DNA of 64,000 nucleotides from Sarcophilus harrisii (Eukaryota; Chordata; Mammalia; Dasyuromorphia; Dasyuridae), in contig NC_045431.1 of NCBI RefSeq assembly GCF_902635505.1, forward strand, positions 5,380,501-5,444,500, in the 5' to 3' direction. Numbering within the stretch: the stretch's first letter is position 1; every line of letters starts with the position of its first letter. The translations under genes were made by a program, and so were the position numbers. This document shows positions 23,852-35,690 of the stretch, one piece after another. The notes beneath the pieces were generated by a model. The model had not been told where the DNA came from and did no database searches. It saw nothing but the letters and a program-made list of their open reading frames with translations.

Positions 23852-24080
23852 CCGCCACATATGGTGTGTGGATTTAGGTGTCAAAAACCGGAGAATTAGA
23901 AATGGTAATTTTCCGTCATTATAGGTGAAACGCGATCTATCACAACAACTGGAACATGTCTCCGCGCTAGCAAAAATAATGTTCATGATTAGGAGCCATT
24001 ATGGATGTCAAGCGGAGTCCATTAAGTTGTATCAAGAAATTGCCCTTGACGTCCGAAATCAAACTACAAATATACAGGCC
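23852..24080. promoter_or_regulatory. Candidate enhancer islet inside a CpG island
   Basis: This is a sharp change from more than 75% GC to AT-rich, non-repetitive DNA, then back to GC. It is packed with plausible factor sites: CATATG, GGTAATTTTCC, GTCATTATAGG, AACAACTGG, GCCATTATGG, TTAAGTTG, CTTGACGTCC. No transposon signature and no open frame of note. The call is inferred. Confidence 0.45.
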
Positions 24081-24198
24081 TCGCCTCCGGGAGAGCGGGA
24101 GCGGGGCCTCGGGGAGAGCAGAGGGGGCGGGAAAGCGCACTATTTGCTTAATAGGAAACTGTAGAGGGCATTAATAACCTCCCCTCTGCCGGGCCCAG

Positions 24199-24350
24199 AC
24201 ACACACACACACACACACACACACACTCCTCCTCGTCTTCCTCCTCCTTCCCCCCTCCTCTTCTTCTTCCTCCTCTCCCTCCTTCTTCACCTCCTCATCG
24301 CCCCCCCCTTTCCCTCCCCCTCCTCCCCCGGCTTCCTCCCTGCGCTCCCT
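24199..24350. repeat. (AC)n followed by CT-rich tract
   Basis: (AC)14 at about 24199-24226 passes into CTCCTC/TTCTTCC-rich pyrimidine sequence. Confidence 0.9.
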
Positions 24351-25099
24351 CCGCCCGCCCTCGTTGAGATGCTCCCGTGTCCAACTTTCAGACCCTTTTC
24401 TTGCTCTCGACTCCTATTCCCGCTCCTAAAACAGCCCATGCCAAGGCTGGGGATTTTGAGGCCGCCCTTGTCGTTTAGAAGGGAGCCGGGCCGGCCCCTG
24501 GGTCGGGGACAGAGGGAAGGCCCGCCCTCAGTTTCTAGCCGGGGCGCCCTCCTCTCGCCGTCCCCCGCCCAGCCCGGACAGCTGGCACCTTGGGGGAACG
24601 GCTGCCACCGCCGCCTCGGCTGGCGGGCCCCTGGGCCGCCGTGCCCTCCCCCTGCTCCCAGGCTCCTCGGCTGGAGGAACGCGAGGAGAGGGGTGGCAGG
24701 AGGACAAAGCCCGGGGCCCACTCCGGAGACCGGGGGAGGGGAAACGTTCTGCGGCCAGAGCTGCCACGCTTTAGCCAATCGCTTTGGGCCGAGATGGGTG
24801 GGGGAGGAAAAGGGCGTCTCCCGAATTTCAGCGAATTTCCCTGGAATGGAGAAGACTCAAACTTCTTCCCTAGGGAATCTTCGACTCCCTCCCCCACCCC
24901 GAGCTCCCTCCCTCAGCTGGAGCTGGGCGTCCCCAAAGGACTTTTCACCTGACTCGGGAGAGAGCGGTCTCGGGGATTATGGGGGAAGGGCTCATTCCCA
25001 GTCCCTCTCTGACCTCTGGTTCGCGTGGGCCCGAGCGGGCCGGAAACCGAGACTAAGGCCCAAAGCTTCTAGGAATTTCGTGTCCCCGAGTCCGCCGCC

Positions 25100-25857
25100 C
25101 CCCGGATTCCAGTCGGGACTTTCTGACTTAAGACTCCTTCCAACTTCCCAATTCAGAATATCAACTGTTGCTTTTATGTTGGGTGTCCTAAAGCCGGGCT
25201 CAGCTCTACCATTCTCGGCTTTGGAACTAAAAGGCAATTTCTTAGCTCTATTTACTGGCTCTCCAGCCTCTGCGTTTCAGAAGAGAAAAAAAAAAAAGCC
25301 TCTTCATGTAACTCTTTAGTTCCCCTTCCCCCTATTATTATTCCCCAATTCTTGCCAGAACAGTTAAGAGGAAAAATAAAACCTACACGTCGTTTCACTA
25401 AGTAGGATTATGAAAATCAGGGCAGATCATTGAACCCTCCCGGAAGCACTGGAGAGAGAGAACCTGAAGCCCTCTCCCGGGTGAGAGCCCCGGACTCCTT
25501 AACTAGGGGACCCAGCACCAAAGGGAGATCGCAAATCCTTCCTTAAATCAGGAGAGGCAGCGCTCGGCCTCATTCAAGCAATTGTCCATATGGAGCTAAG
25601 GATTCTGGGCTGATAACTGAGCTCTCTGCCCACTGCACACCCCCCCTCCTTCCCCACAGATCTGTCATCTCCAGCTCATCCCCCATCCATAGCTTCAGCC
25701 TCAACTTTTCTCTTTGGCCTTCAATGTCTGCTCAGTCTCTCGGTCCCCTTTGCTCTTCACTCCTCTCAGTGAGCTTCTTTCCATGTCTCTATAGCATCCC
25801 CTTCCGCCTACCTTTGAACCTTAGAAAGAGGAAGTAGGAAAATGAATGTTATGGACA

Positions 25858-25924
<67 letters not shown>

Positions 25925-27280
25925 TTCATTATTCCAGCCTTAGACTGAAAGGAGACAAAGAGAAAAGTGAATGAGTCTAATATACGATTTTGTGTAAGCA
26001 AATTCAAAAGAACATTCTGGATCCATCTGTGAAAGACAAAAATAAAGAGAGAGGCTGTTGGACAGTTTTTACTCTTGAATTCTTTGAGCTTGGTTCTCGG
26101 CTCCTTCAGGCTACCTGTTCTGAGCTCTCCTGCAAACCGCATCACCCTCTTAGCTCTCATCTCTTATTTTAACTCAGGTTTATAGATTGGTTTTTTAAAT
26201 CCTTTAATTGCTCCAACCCAATTCGTGTTGTTTTCTCACTAACATCACAAACTCCATTTGGTGCTATTTTTTCCCGTTTTGTCAGAAAGCATAATTCCTG
26301 ACCGGGCATATGGTAAAGATTGGGGGGGGAAATACTTGTTTTTAAACATTTAATGGCAAGAAAAGGTGTGAGTGTGAGAGTGTGTGTGTGTGTGTGTATA
26401 AGAGAGAGAGAGACAGAGAGACAGAAAAGAGAGAGGCAGGCAGAGATAGAGACAGAGAAAGAGGGAGGGAAGGAGGGAGGGAGAAGGAGAAACAGGTGTG
26501 GCTGATTTAATCTAATAAATTATTCCTGAAAATCTGAAAGATTCATTTAAAAAAAGAAAAGAAAAACTGATATCCCAGATACAATGGGAAAACCATTTTT
26601 AAAAGTATCCTTGAAGCAAATCTTAAAAAGATACACTCGTGCGAGCAGTGTATACACACACACACACACACACACACACAGAATATATCTCATGCACATA
26701 CAGATATTTTGAAGTAAGGTTAAATTTGACTTGCTCTGCTTCCACTTGCTGGACAGGGTTCAATCCCTAAACCTATAATTCCCAATCACTACGCTACCCC
26801 ACACAATTCTGTCCTTCCTCCTTTTGAGATACAAAAAAGATTCCGTTCCCTGCTCAGCTTCCTTCAGGAGATGATACCTTGTAAACTAAGAGTTGCACTT
26901 TTGCACTTACTGGAGAGGCTAGGGGGGGGGGGGCAATGTTACCTTGAAGGAGCAGTTCCAGCCTGTGACAATTGTAGAACTTGCTGAGGAGCCGTGAAGT
27001 CTACTAGCTATTAGGTCACTCCAGACTCACTACCTCAAGTGTGCTTAAAAAAAATACTCATCCTGCCAGTCAAATCCTGGCTTTTGCAAAATGATCCCAT
27101 TAAATATAAAGGAGAAATCTCCCCGGCCAATCTTTTAAATAAAAATGAAGCAATCCAGTCCAACTTTCCCTTTTAACTGCCGCCTTAGTATCGCTTCCAA
27201 GTACCCCTTGAATTGTTAACCACCTACTAATTTAAATTAATGGACTCCTCCACATCTCTGTCCCAGATGTGTCTGGGGGT
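25100..27280. other. Gene-free DNA rich in microsatellites
   Basis: I find no gene. Microsatellites lie at 25861-25920, about 26376-26398 (GT), 26400-26490 (GA-rich) and 26650-26680 (CA). A G-run lies near 26923-26933. Confidence 0.5.
25861..25920. repeat. (TC)30 microsatellite
   Basis: Sixty bases of perfect TC repeat. Confidence 0.97.
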
Positions 27281-27480
27281 GGTTGGCCAGAACTGGGGCC
27301 AAGCATCACTCTGCAGTGTCTGGGCAGAATCTCCGTTCTCCTGATTTCCAGGCCCAAATGTTTAGATTTCATTTGCCTCTCCTAATAACATATTCAATCA
27401 GTTTCCCTCCCACACCTCTTCCACCTTTTCTTTTCTCTTCTCTTTCCTTCCCTTTCCCCTTCCTTTTTCTTATTTTTTAT

Positions 27481-27714
<234 letters not shown>

Positions 27715-27715
27715 C

Positions 27716-27840
27716 GCAATTGAGGTTAAGCGACTTGCCCAGAGTCACATAAGTATTAAATGTCTGAGTCCGTATTTCAACTTAGGCCCTCCTGATTTCA
27801 GGGCGGGTGCTCTATCCACTGTGCCATCCAGCTGCCCCAC
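27716..27840 (-). repeat. WALLSI/WSINE-type SINE
   Basis: On the plus strand 'aattgaggttaagcgacttg', 'cccagagtcacataagtatt', 'ctcctgatttcagggcgggt' and 'ccactgtgccatccagctgc' give the nearly complete reverse complement of the tRNA-derived SINE, with the head at 27840. Confidence 0.92.
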
Positions 27841-28299
27841 CTTCCCTTTCTTTCACTTTCAAAATTGGAGCCATTTCCCTGAAGAAATTTAAAACGCGGT
27901 TGCTTTGCTATCGTCCTTCCCTTCTGGTGAGAGTACTCTAATGTCCACCCACCCCCACAAAAATATAAAACTAGAAAGTGTAAATCAGGGATAATAATAC
28001 TCGGAGTAGGACTTCACAGTGACACAGAAATGTGTACTATTCCCTGTCACACAGGGCATTTCTGCAGTGTTGTTTGCTCCATATTTTATTCTATTTCATT
28101 ATATTCTACTACTATGCACTATTCCCATACCGTTGCTGCGCATAGGTTTCTGTTTGCTGGCCCATATTCTAATATGCTCACACAGCCACGTAATTGTTAG
28201 CTTCTCTTCCACGAAAATGAAAGACCTGGGCACTCCAGCGCGGACTGGCCGGGCCCGGGTGCCAGGGAGGAAAACCCAGCTGTTTGAAATGGCCAGCCT

Positions 28300-28460
28300 G
28301 GCCCCGGGATCTCTGCTTATTCCTCAGCTTAGCGTGGCCAGCTTTTTATAAAGCATAAATGGTGGTGTGAAGAGGAGCCCGTAATTGCCAAAGGATAATA
28401 GGAAAATGCATCCACTGAAGGGAAAAATGAAACCCCGCTTTGGCTGAGGGGTTTGACACC
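28300..28460. promoter_or_regulatory. Candidate conserved noncoding element
   Basis: An AT-rich, non-repetitive islet at the edge of a CpG-rich block, containing CTTTTTATAAAGC, CCCGTAATTGCC and GGATAATAGG. The role is inferred from composition only. Confidence 0.35.
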
Positions 28461-30804
28461 GGCCCCGCCCGGCTCACCTAAGCAAGCCAAGTTCCCTGGG
28501 CACCCCGGCCCCGAAGCCCCGGCGGGCTCCGCTTTATTTCCGGGGCGCAGAGCCACGAGTGAGAAAGCCCTGTCAGTGCAGCATCTGTACAGATGCCAGG
28601 GGGGACTCTCCCCTTCTCTCCTTCTTTCTCTCCCCTCTTCCCTCCTCCAGTTGAACCGCTGGACTCCAGGAGCCCCGTAAAGAACCTCGCTGTCAGAGGC
28701 CTCCTGCAACCACTTCCCACCCTCCCCAACACTGTTTGATTTTCTAAAATCGGTTGGCGTTTTGCCCCCCCCCCCCTCCCAAAGGGGACGAGAAGCTCTT
28801 CTTGGGATTCTTCAGACACCCTCCCGCTGTGGGCTCCAGGACAGGCTCCTTGGCCTTTTTCCAGCCTCAGTTTCCTCATCTATCAAAGAGGAATAAGAAT
28901 AGCAGCGGCCTCCCCAGATTGTTGGGAGGATCAAATGCTGGTAAATGTGAAACTTCAGGGGATTCTGTACTTGCTGCTGTTCCTATGAGGCTGAGCCGGC
29001 GCTGACATAAATGTCGGGAGGTCCCTGGTACGCGCTTCCGGGGACCTGGGAAACTTGCCGGGGAAAGGAGCGTCCATACCGGGACTTGCTCCGCGGTCAG
29101 CTGGAAGCCAGAAGCCTCCTTCCGCTTCAGGTGGGAGCGAAGAGCCGCCGCCTGCCTTTGGACCGCGCCTGTCATTTGACAGAGACAATAGACCTCTGTG
29201 GGGACTCCCAGCTGGAGACCCGGCGATCCAGCACGCGCGGACGGGGGCACACACCTCCCTGAGTGTGAGTGAGTGTGAGTGTGTCACCCACCCCCCCACA
29301 CCCACACCCACACCCGCGTGCATTTATAAATTACACACACATGTAGAATACCTGGCCCTGTGAAAGAGGGGCACTGAAACGCACAAGGAGACCTATTCAA
29401 AAATGTGAACACGCTTATTAAAACGGCCGCTTTTACTGGAGCGGGTTTACGGCCCATCCGCCCCCTCCCCTCTGCAAACGTGCGCCCGCTCTCGGGCCGG
29501 GCGCGAGCTCTCGAGGATCCGGCTCCGCCGGGGCCGGCGCGGCCAAGTGCGGGGTGGTCGGCCCGGCGCTGCCCCCGCCTGGCCCCGGCTCAAGTCTCTC
29601 CCCCTGGCGGAGGGGAAGGCGCGGGGGGCTGGGAGAGCCTCTGCCCCTGGGTGGTCAGTGCCGGGGCCCAGGACGGCCCGCGCGAGCTGAAGCTCCTCTC
29701 CCCGGGAAGGCTGTAAGAAAAGGCCCATTGAGTGGCCTTCCCGAAGCCGCCCGGGAGCCGTCCCTGCCCCCACGCCATAAATATCGGAGGGAGACAGGTT
29801 GACTCGTAAAGGAGGCCTCCCCTCCCCAAACAAAAACAATCCAGCCACAACAGCGACCCCGAAACGCCGCACGGAGAGCCGGGCCTTGGCCTCCAGAGGC
29901 TCGGGGTTCCAGGAGTCGCCCGCCGGGGCCGAGTCGCTCCGCCGCGCTCGTCGGGAAAATGGGCGAGTATTTTCCCGAGGGAGGAGGGCGGGCTCCGGGG
30001 GCTCTTTCTCAGCCCTTTCCACGGGGCAGAACGCAGAGAGCTCCCGGGCCGCCGCTCGCTCCGTGGGGACCGGCCACCCACGCAGGCTGTTAGGGGGAAA
30101 GCCCCTTTGGAAACCACAAAGCGCTGCCGATGCAGCCTCTCCCACGTTCCGCGGTCCCCCCGGGAAAAAGGGGGCCTTGGACCCGAGGCCCCAGAAGGTC
30201 CCTTTCAGCTTTTGGTCCCCCCCCCCCCCAGCCTATTTCCTCGGGCCATCGGGGCCCGTTTATAAGGTCACCGAACTGAAATCCGGAGTCGTCCAGGAAT
30301 CGGGGAGTCACCTTTCTGACGGGCTGGAGGCTCGTGTAGCTCAGACTGGCCTCCAGGGACCTCCCGGAGTCCCCTCGCTCCTGGAGCCAGAGGGTGGCCG
30401 TCGGGTTTTGAAGGGAAAGGGTGGAGGGCGGAGAGCCCCTCTACTCCCACGGGCGGGGGCTCAGGGCAGAGGCAGCGCGGGCGGGCGATGGGGGCTCGTC
30501 CTTAGTCCTCCCAGAGGACCAGAACATCAGGGGGTGATGGGGTGACATGCGCGGGACTGAGACTGGGACGGAGGCCCGGACCAGCCAAGCGAGCCTGCGG
30601 GAGCCAAAGCTGCGGGGTCTCGGGCCGCCCGAGCTCCCGAGCGCGCGTGGGCCCGAGCATTTCACTCAGGACTGGGAAGCTGCGGTTTCCAGCGACGGAA
30701 ACTCCTCTGTGACGCCCCTTGCAGGAACTCGGGGGTCGGCGTGGGGCTCTGGAGGGTCCAAAATGATCTGGGAGTCCAAAAGTTTGGGTGCAGAAAAAAT
30801 GAAT

Positions 30805-30846
<42 letters not shown>

Positions 30847-31330
30847 CAGACAGAGGCAGACCAGAAAGGCGAGGGAGGGACACAGGGAGAAGATAGAGAC
30901 CCAGACAGGGCGACAGACTGGGGGGACAGAGGCAAAGACAGTCAAGGACAAAGACGGGACACCTACAGAGAGAAGGAAGGAGAAGAGGGGAAAAGCCTTT
31001 TTTTTTAAGCAGGGTGACAGATTGACCAGGGACCAGGGCTCGAGTCCTTGGCTTTGCCACTAAGAGCTTGCGGGCATTTCCCTCCCTCCTAAAGCAGACC
31101 TAGGATTTCTCAGGTGGAAGGACTTGGGAGGAAGCTCCTCCTGACAAAGCAGGTCAGCTCCGACCCGGAATTTCTAAGAGACTCGCCCGGGGGCACCAAG
31201 AGCTTAAGGGACCGGCCTGGCTCACGTGGCCCCGATTTCAATACGCGGCTTCTTGACTCCGAGTTAGCCACTGCTCACCGAAGGCTTTCCTAGAGTTTTG
31301 TTTTTTCTTTTCTTAAAAGAACATTAAAAG
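28461..31330. promoter_or_regulatory. CpG-rich block without a recognised gene
   Basis: CpG-dense, strongest at about 29.4-30.7 kb. Contains a MIR piece at about 28865-28945 ('cctcagtttcctcatctatc') and (GT)n at about 30808-30844. Open frames up to 248 codons are low-complexity and overlapping; no exon is supported. Confidence 0.55.
30808..30844. repeat. (GT)n microsatellite
   Basis: Perfect GT repeat of about 37 bp, followed by GACAGA-rich sequence. Confidence 0.95.
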
Positions 31331-31339
31331 AAAGAAGGG

Positions 31340-32520
31340 CCAGCCCCACAGCAACCTGACACGTATTCAAGGCTTTATCCCCATTTTACAGAAGAACAAG
31401 CTTAAACGTCCTAGATCTAGAGCCCGGAGAGAGCTGAGAGATCATCTAGGGCAGCCCCTGGAGAGGTGCCTCCAGGTCCCGCAGGTTCCAAGAAGCAGAG
31501 CTGGGAGGATGAGGAGCTTGTTACTGGCCTACGGGCTCTGGGTATCTCTGTGTCTCTGTGTCTCTGTCTCCCTGTCTGTCTCGCGCACATACACACACAC
31601 GCAAAGGGTCCCCCAAAGAAATCCGACGCCTTCTTCTCCATCGCGGGTTAGCCAATGAGCGGCCCCGGGATCCGGCGAGGCAGGTTCCTCTTTCCGGGAC
31701 CCACACGAAGCTCGGACTAGATAATCAGCGCCGGCCCTTTTAAATCGGAAACGCCAACGAATCCGCTCCACTCTGCCTTTGGGCTTCATGGCTTGCCATT
31801 CCCGAGGCTGCTGGAGCCCCTTTCCCGCCCTCAGCCCCTTTCCGCGCTCTCCCTCAAAACAAACATATTGAAAAGGAGGGGAGGATCTCCCCCCCCCCCA
31901 TTTCTGTTGGCGACTCTAAAAAAGACTAAAGGCCACGAGCTACGACTGTGCTCGGTCTTGTCTAAACTTGTTAACTCCCAAATCCGTAAACATTTATTAA
32001 GAGCCGACTGTGTGCAAGGCCCCGCTTTTAGCAGCTGAGGGGGGTTACAAAGATGAATAAGAGCTGGCTCTGCCCTCCGGGGGTCCCGGGAGGGGGGACC
32101 TTCCCTTCCCGGGGGGAAGGGAAACGGGCTGGTGCGAGATTCACGTCACGCCAAGAATCGGCTCGTCCGGGCCAAAAAGCCAACTCCTTCGTTCCACCTG
32201 CCCTTTTGGGACGCGGAACGCCCTGGTTTTCTTCCACCCACACGTGTCCCTAAAGTTGGCCTCGATTTCCATTCCCCGCTTTCCATCGCTGTCGCAGTGG
32301 CAGCAACGCTGCCGTGTGAAGAGCGTGGCTCAGGTCCTGGTCCTGCCAGCCAGGAGCTGGAACTTGGGAGATTCCATATACTCATTTGTAAAATGAATAC
32401 AAGAATCCTGGCCCTCTCTGGCCCACAGAGTGGTCAGGGAACAATATAGTGGCAAGAGTGGCAAGGAGAAAATGCTATAGAAATGTGACTTATTCTTTCT
32501 CCACAAGTCAACCTCCTCTT
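31340..32520. other. Mixed CpG-rich and repeat DNA
   Basis: MIR remnants lie at about 31345-31405 ('atccccattttacagaagaa') and 32330-32410. A TGTCTC-type tract sits at 31540-31580. No gene is recognised. Confidence 0.4.
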
Positions 32521-32524
32521 TTCC

Positions 32525-32755
32525 GTCTTTCCTTCTTTTGCCCCCTCTTCGTCCCTCTCTCCCTTCTTCCCTTCCTTCCTTCCTTCCTTCCTTCCTTCCT
32601 TCCTTCCTTCCTTCCTTCTTTCCCTCACTCCCTCCCTTCCTCCTTCCCTTTGTTCCTTCCTTCCCTTTGTTCCTTCCTTCCTTCCTTCCTTCCTTCCTTC
32701 CTTCCTTCCTTCCTTCCTTCCTTCCTTCCTTCCTTCCTTCCTTCCTTCCTTCCTG
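32525..32755. repeat. (TTCC)n microsatellite
   Basis: Two TTCC blocks (about 32567-32617 and 32671-32753), separated by CCCTTTG-type units. Confidence 0.95.
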
Positions 32756-32983
32756 TCTCTCTGGTGCAGTCTATCTCCTTGCACCACAATGTTTCGTTAC
32801 GCTTCGTGCCTCATCAATACCGCTTTGGGAGTTTATCGTTTTTCCTAAAGCAGCATCCCTCCCGAACGCTCCCGAGCTCACTGCTTTGTGGCGGGCAGCA
32901 TCTTTGCTCTCCCAGATTCGCATACATGGTGTTTCCCTCTCTCTGATGCACTTCTCCTGTACTAGTGGCTGATTCTACTTCGT

Positions 32984-32984
<1 letters not shown>

Positions 32985-33041
<57 letters not shown>
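32985..33041. repeat. (AG)28 microsatellite
   Basis: Perfect AG repeat of 57 bases. Confidence 0.97.
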
Positions 33042-33045
<4 letters not shown>

Positions 33046-33540
33046 TTTCCTCGAGTGCTGAGTGGGATCCGCGTCCACCAGCCCTTCATAAATATTTATT
33101 GGCTAAAGAAAGGGCTCATTAGGGAGAAATGTCCATCCGCAGCCATTCCCTCTCGGCCCATCTCCTCCCCTCGGCGAAAGCTTAAGGAGTCGTTTCGTTC
33201 TCAGCCCCAAGCCCGTCTGCCACGTTCCTGGCACCGGAGGGAGCATCACACTCTTCCTCTCGCTGCTTCTAGAATGGGAACCACCTTTTCCGAAAGGACG
33301 TTTGTGGCCGGTAGACCAATGGAGGCAGAAAGAAGACAAATCGATTGCTGGGTGGCTGAAATGTAGAACCCTCTGGGGCTAAGGAGAGGAGTCTCCAGAG
33401 AGCTCTTGAGACTGGCCAGGAGCCTTGAATGTCGGGGTCAGGAGATCTACTTTAGAAGGAAGGCTTCGAATTTTCCAGGGTGTGTCTGCGCCGGTCGCTT
33501 CTCTCTCCAAGTCTCGGTTTACTGCTCTTTAAGACGCGAT

Positions 33541-33654
33541 CATAATACAGCCCTTAATTCTCCCCACACGGTTGGGGTCATAATAAGGCTCTTAATTCTC
33601 CCCACACAGTTGGGATGATAACACAGCACTTAATTCTCCCCACACGGTTGGCAT
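33541..33654. repeat. 38-bp minisatellite, three copies
   Basis: Units at 33541-33578, 33579-33616 and 33617-33654 share the core CTTAATTCTCCCCACAC(G/A)G and differ at a few positions each. Confidence 0.95.
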
Positions 33655-34829
33655 GAAAGAGCTTTACCCTTCGGGCTCGGAGCCCACGCGAATTCTGAGC
33701 GCAGTGAGTTGCCGAGGGTCGCGCGCCTTGGTTCCACTCTTAGAAACCAAGCCCAAATAGCAAAAGGTCCCGCTCTCCAACCCCGGCCCCGGACGGAGTC
33801 AGCCTCGAACCCAGCTCCGGCCCAGAATTGTCGCCTGCTCACGTTTTAAAAATTGAATCGCATTAGACCCGAATTTCAGGCTCGCGGGTCGGAAACGGTG
33901 GCCCCGTCTCTCCCGCTGGGACGGAGAGTCACTTGGATGTGGAAGTTAAACAAAGAAAAGGGGGGAGTCTCCGGCAGAGGTGAGCTGCTACCTGTCCCGC
34001 GCGAGGCCGAGCGCGAGGGGGAGGAGGGGTCCGGGCCGGTCCTCCGCCCTCTGCCCGGGCCCGAAGCTTGCCCCGGCCCCAGCTGCTCTCCCGGGTCGCC
34101 GTTGCACCTACGCCCAGAGTCCCTCGGTCCCGTGCGCCCATTAGGGAAAGAGGCCGAGACCACGGGAATGGAGTGGGGATGAGGCAGCCCGCGCGTCTCA
34201 GCCGAGGCGGCTCTGGCCCCCCGCCTGGCCCGGAGGGGCTGCCACCTGAGCGACTTCCCAGAGGCCAACCTAGGAGGAATGTCCCGTCTCGTGGACGGAC
34301 CAGGAGGCCCAGGGCTTTGGGGTGGCCCTTGCTTTGGAGGAAAGGAAAAAGGAAGGAAAGCGGCCGGCTTCCTCCAGTATTCCCCTTGGAGCCCAGCCCC
34401 AGGCTTACAGGCCCGGGTGGAGGGGCTCCACGGTTCAAGGTGCCATCCTGCCCCCGGCGGGCTGGAAGGAAGCGCCCGAGCCTAAGCTAGTGATAGTGAT
34501 CAGTGGTTATTTTTACCCCGCGGAGAAGCTGGCGTGGTGACCTGAGCTCGCCCTCGGGGAAGGAAGAATTCAGAGAGAAAAACTGTTGTCGGCTCCTGCC
34601 AAGGGCCAGACATCGGACTCAGTTTTTCCTCCTTTTGTAAATAAAATGTATCTTGAAAAAAGCTGCGCTCATGGCAGTAGCTGCAGTTTTCGCCTGTGCC
34701 GCCTTTTAAGCAAACCCTATTATTTCCCCCAACTTTATTGGAAAATCGTTCTGGTGCTGCTGGGGAGCTGGAAATCTCCATGCGGATAACCTCCTAAGTT
34801 CCGAAAGAAACCTCCAAGCCTTTGCCCAG

Positions 34830-35230
34830 GCCCGACACTTCCTTTTGGTATTTACACAAGAGCCGATTCGATGTGGTTGAAGTGAAATCTCAATAATGCT
34901 GATCTTAATTCATCCGAGCAATATTTTCCCTAAGAGTCCTGTGACAGCCCGTCAGATCGAGTCCAACAAAGAAAGCGGGGGAAGGGAGCCCGAAAGGAAA
35001 AAGACGGTGGTTTTCTACGTCCTCATCTTGGTCGCCTTCCTCGTCACCACTTGGGACACTTAAGGGGGAGGAAAAAAAGTGCGGTTCCTCCAGAGGGCTG
35101 GGGGGAAAGTTTTAAGGGCCTTGCAGCCCCTCTCCGGCCCCTAATTCTCAGCATTGGTGATGGGAGGCGCATGTAAATGATTAAAAATGGTTTGTTGTCA
35201 TTTAAAAACTTAAGTGCTCAAAAACGACGC
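34830..35230. promoter_or_regulatory. Candidate conserved noncoding element
   Basis: Non-repetitive DNA with CTCAATAATGCTG, GATCTTAATTCATCC and an octamer-like GCATGTAAATGATTAAAAA. It lies about 1.3-1.7 kb past the presumed end of the NKX3-2 transcript. Inferred only. Confidence 0.4.
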
Positions 35231-35579
35231 TGGACCCCCTGGGATTGGCAGGTTGATCGATCCGATGCTCCCGGATCAGCCAGGAAGTCATCCCGGGAGG
35301 CCAGACCGTCCTAATCCTATTGGAGGAACTCTGAAAATCAAGGAAAAGAGGCGCACAATTCTAGGGAACTCATTGCACTGAGAAAGACTATCCTAGTGCG
35401 ATTAGAAAAACATTTTTTCAAAAAGCCTGATCCCCCTACTGCAGGGCAGGAGAATAAAACTGAAACAAGAGAAAGCTTTAGGGCCCTGAGTGGGCTGGGA
35501 AACTCGAAAGAAAACGCGTGACATTTTGGAGAAGATATTGGAAATATTGGAGATATAAAGTGGGTGTGTTTTAGGGGAA

Positions 35580-35690
35580 GTGTAGTGAAAGCTACATGAT
35601 TTGTTTGCACCTCGACACGATCGAAAGTTAATAATTATTTGTTGGCTCCAAGGAAATGAGCCCCTTTGTGTTATGAAGACCCAGAGCGGA
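35580..35690. promoter_or_regulatory. Candidate homeobox/forkhead site cluster
   Basis: GAAAGTTAATAATTATTTGT combines TAAT sites with a forkhead-like TTATTTGTTGG, in unique sequence between CpG blocks. Inferred only. Confidence 0.3.

Larger units (their letters stand above)
20700..25100. promoter_or_regulatory. CpG-rich domain downstream of NKX3-2
   Basis: CpG-rich blocks, strongest at about 21.0-22.6 and 23.2-25.1 kb, with no protein-coding exon I can support. Open frames of 200-316 codons are compositionally biased and overlap on both strands. An AT-rich islet at 23.85-24.08 kb interrupts the most CpG-dense part. Confidence 0.6.

Noticed and set aside
33541-33654. CRISPR-like repeats
   Set aside because: This is a vertebrate genome. 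The units are contiguous with no spacers, so it is a minisatellite.
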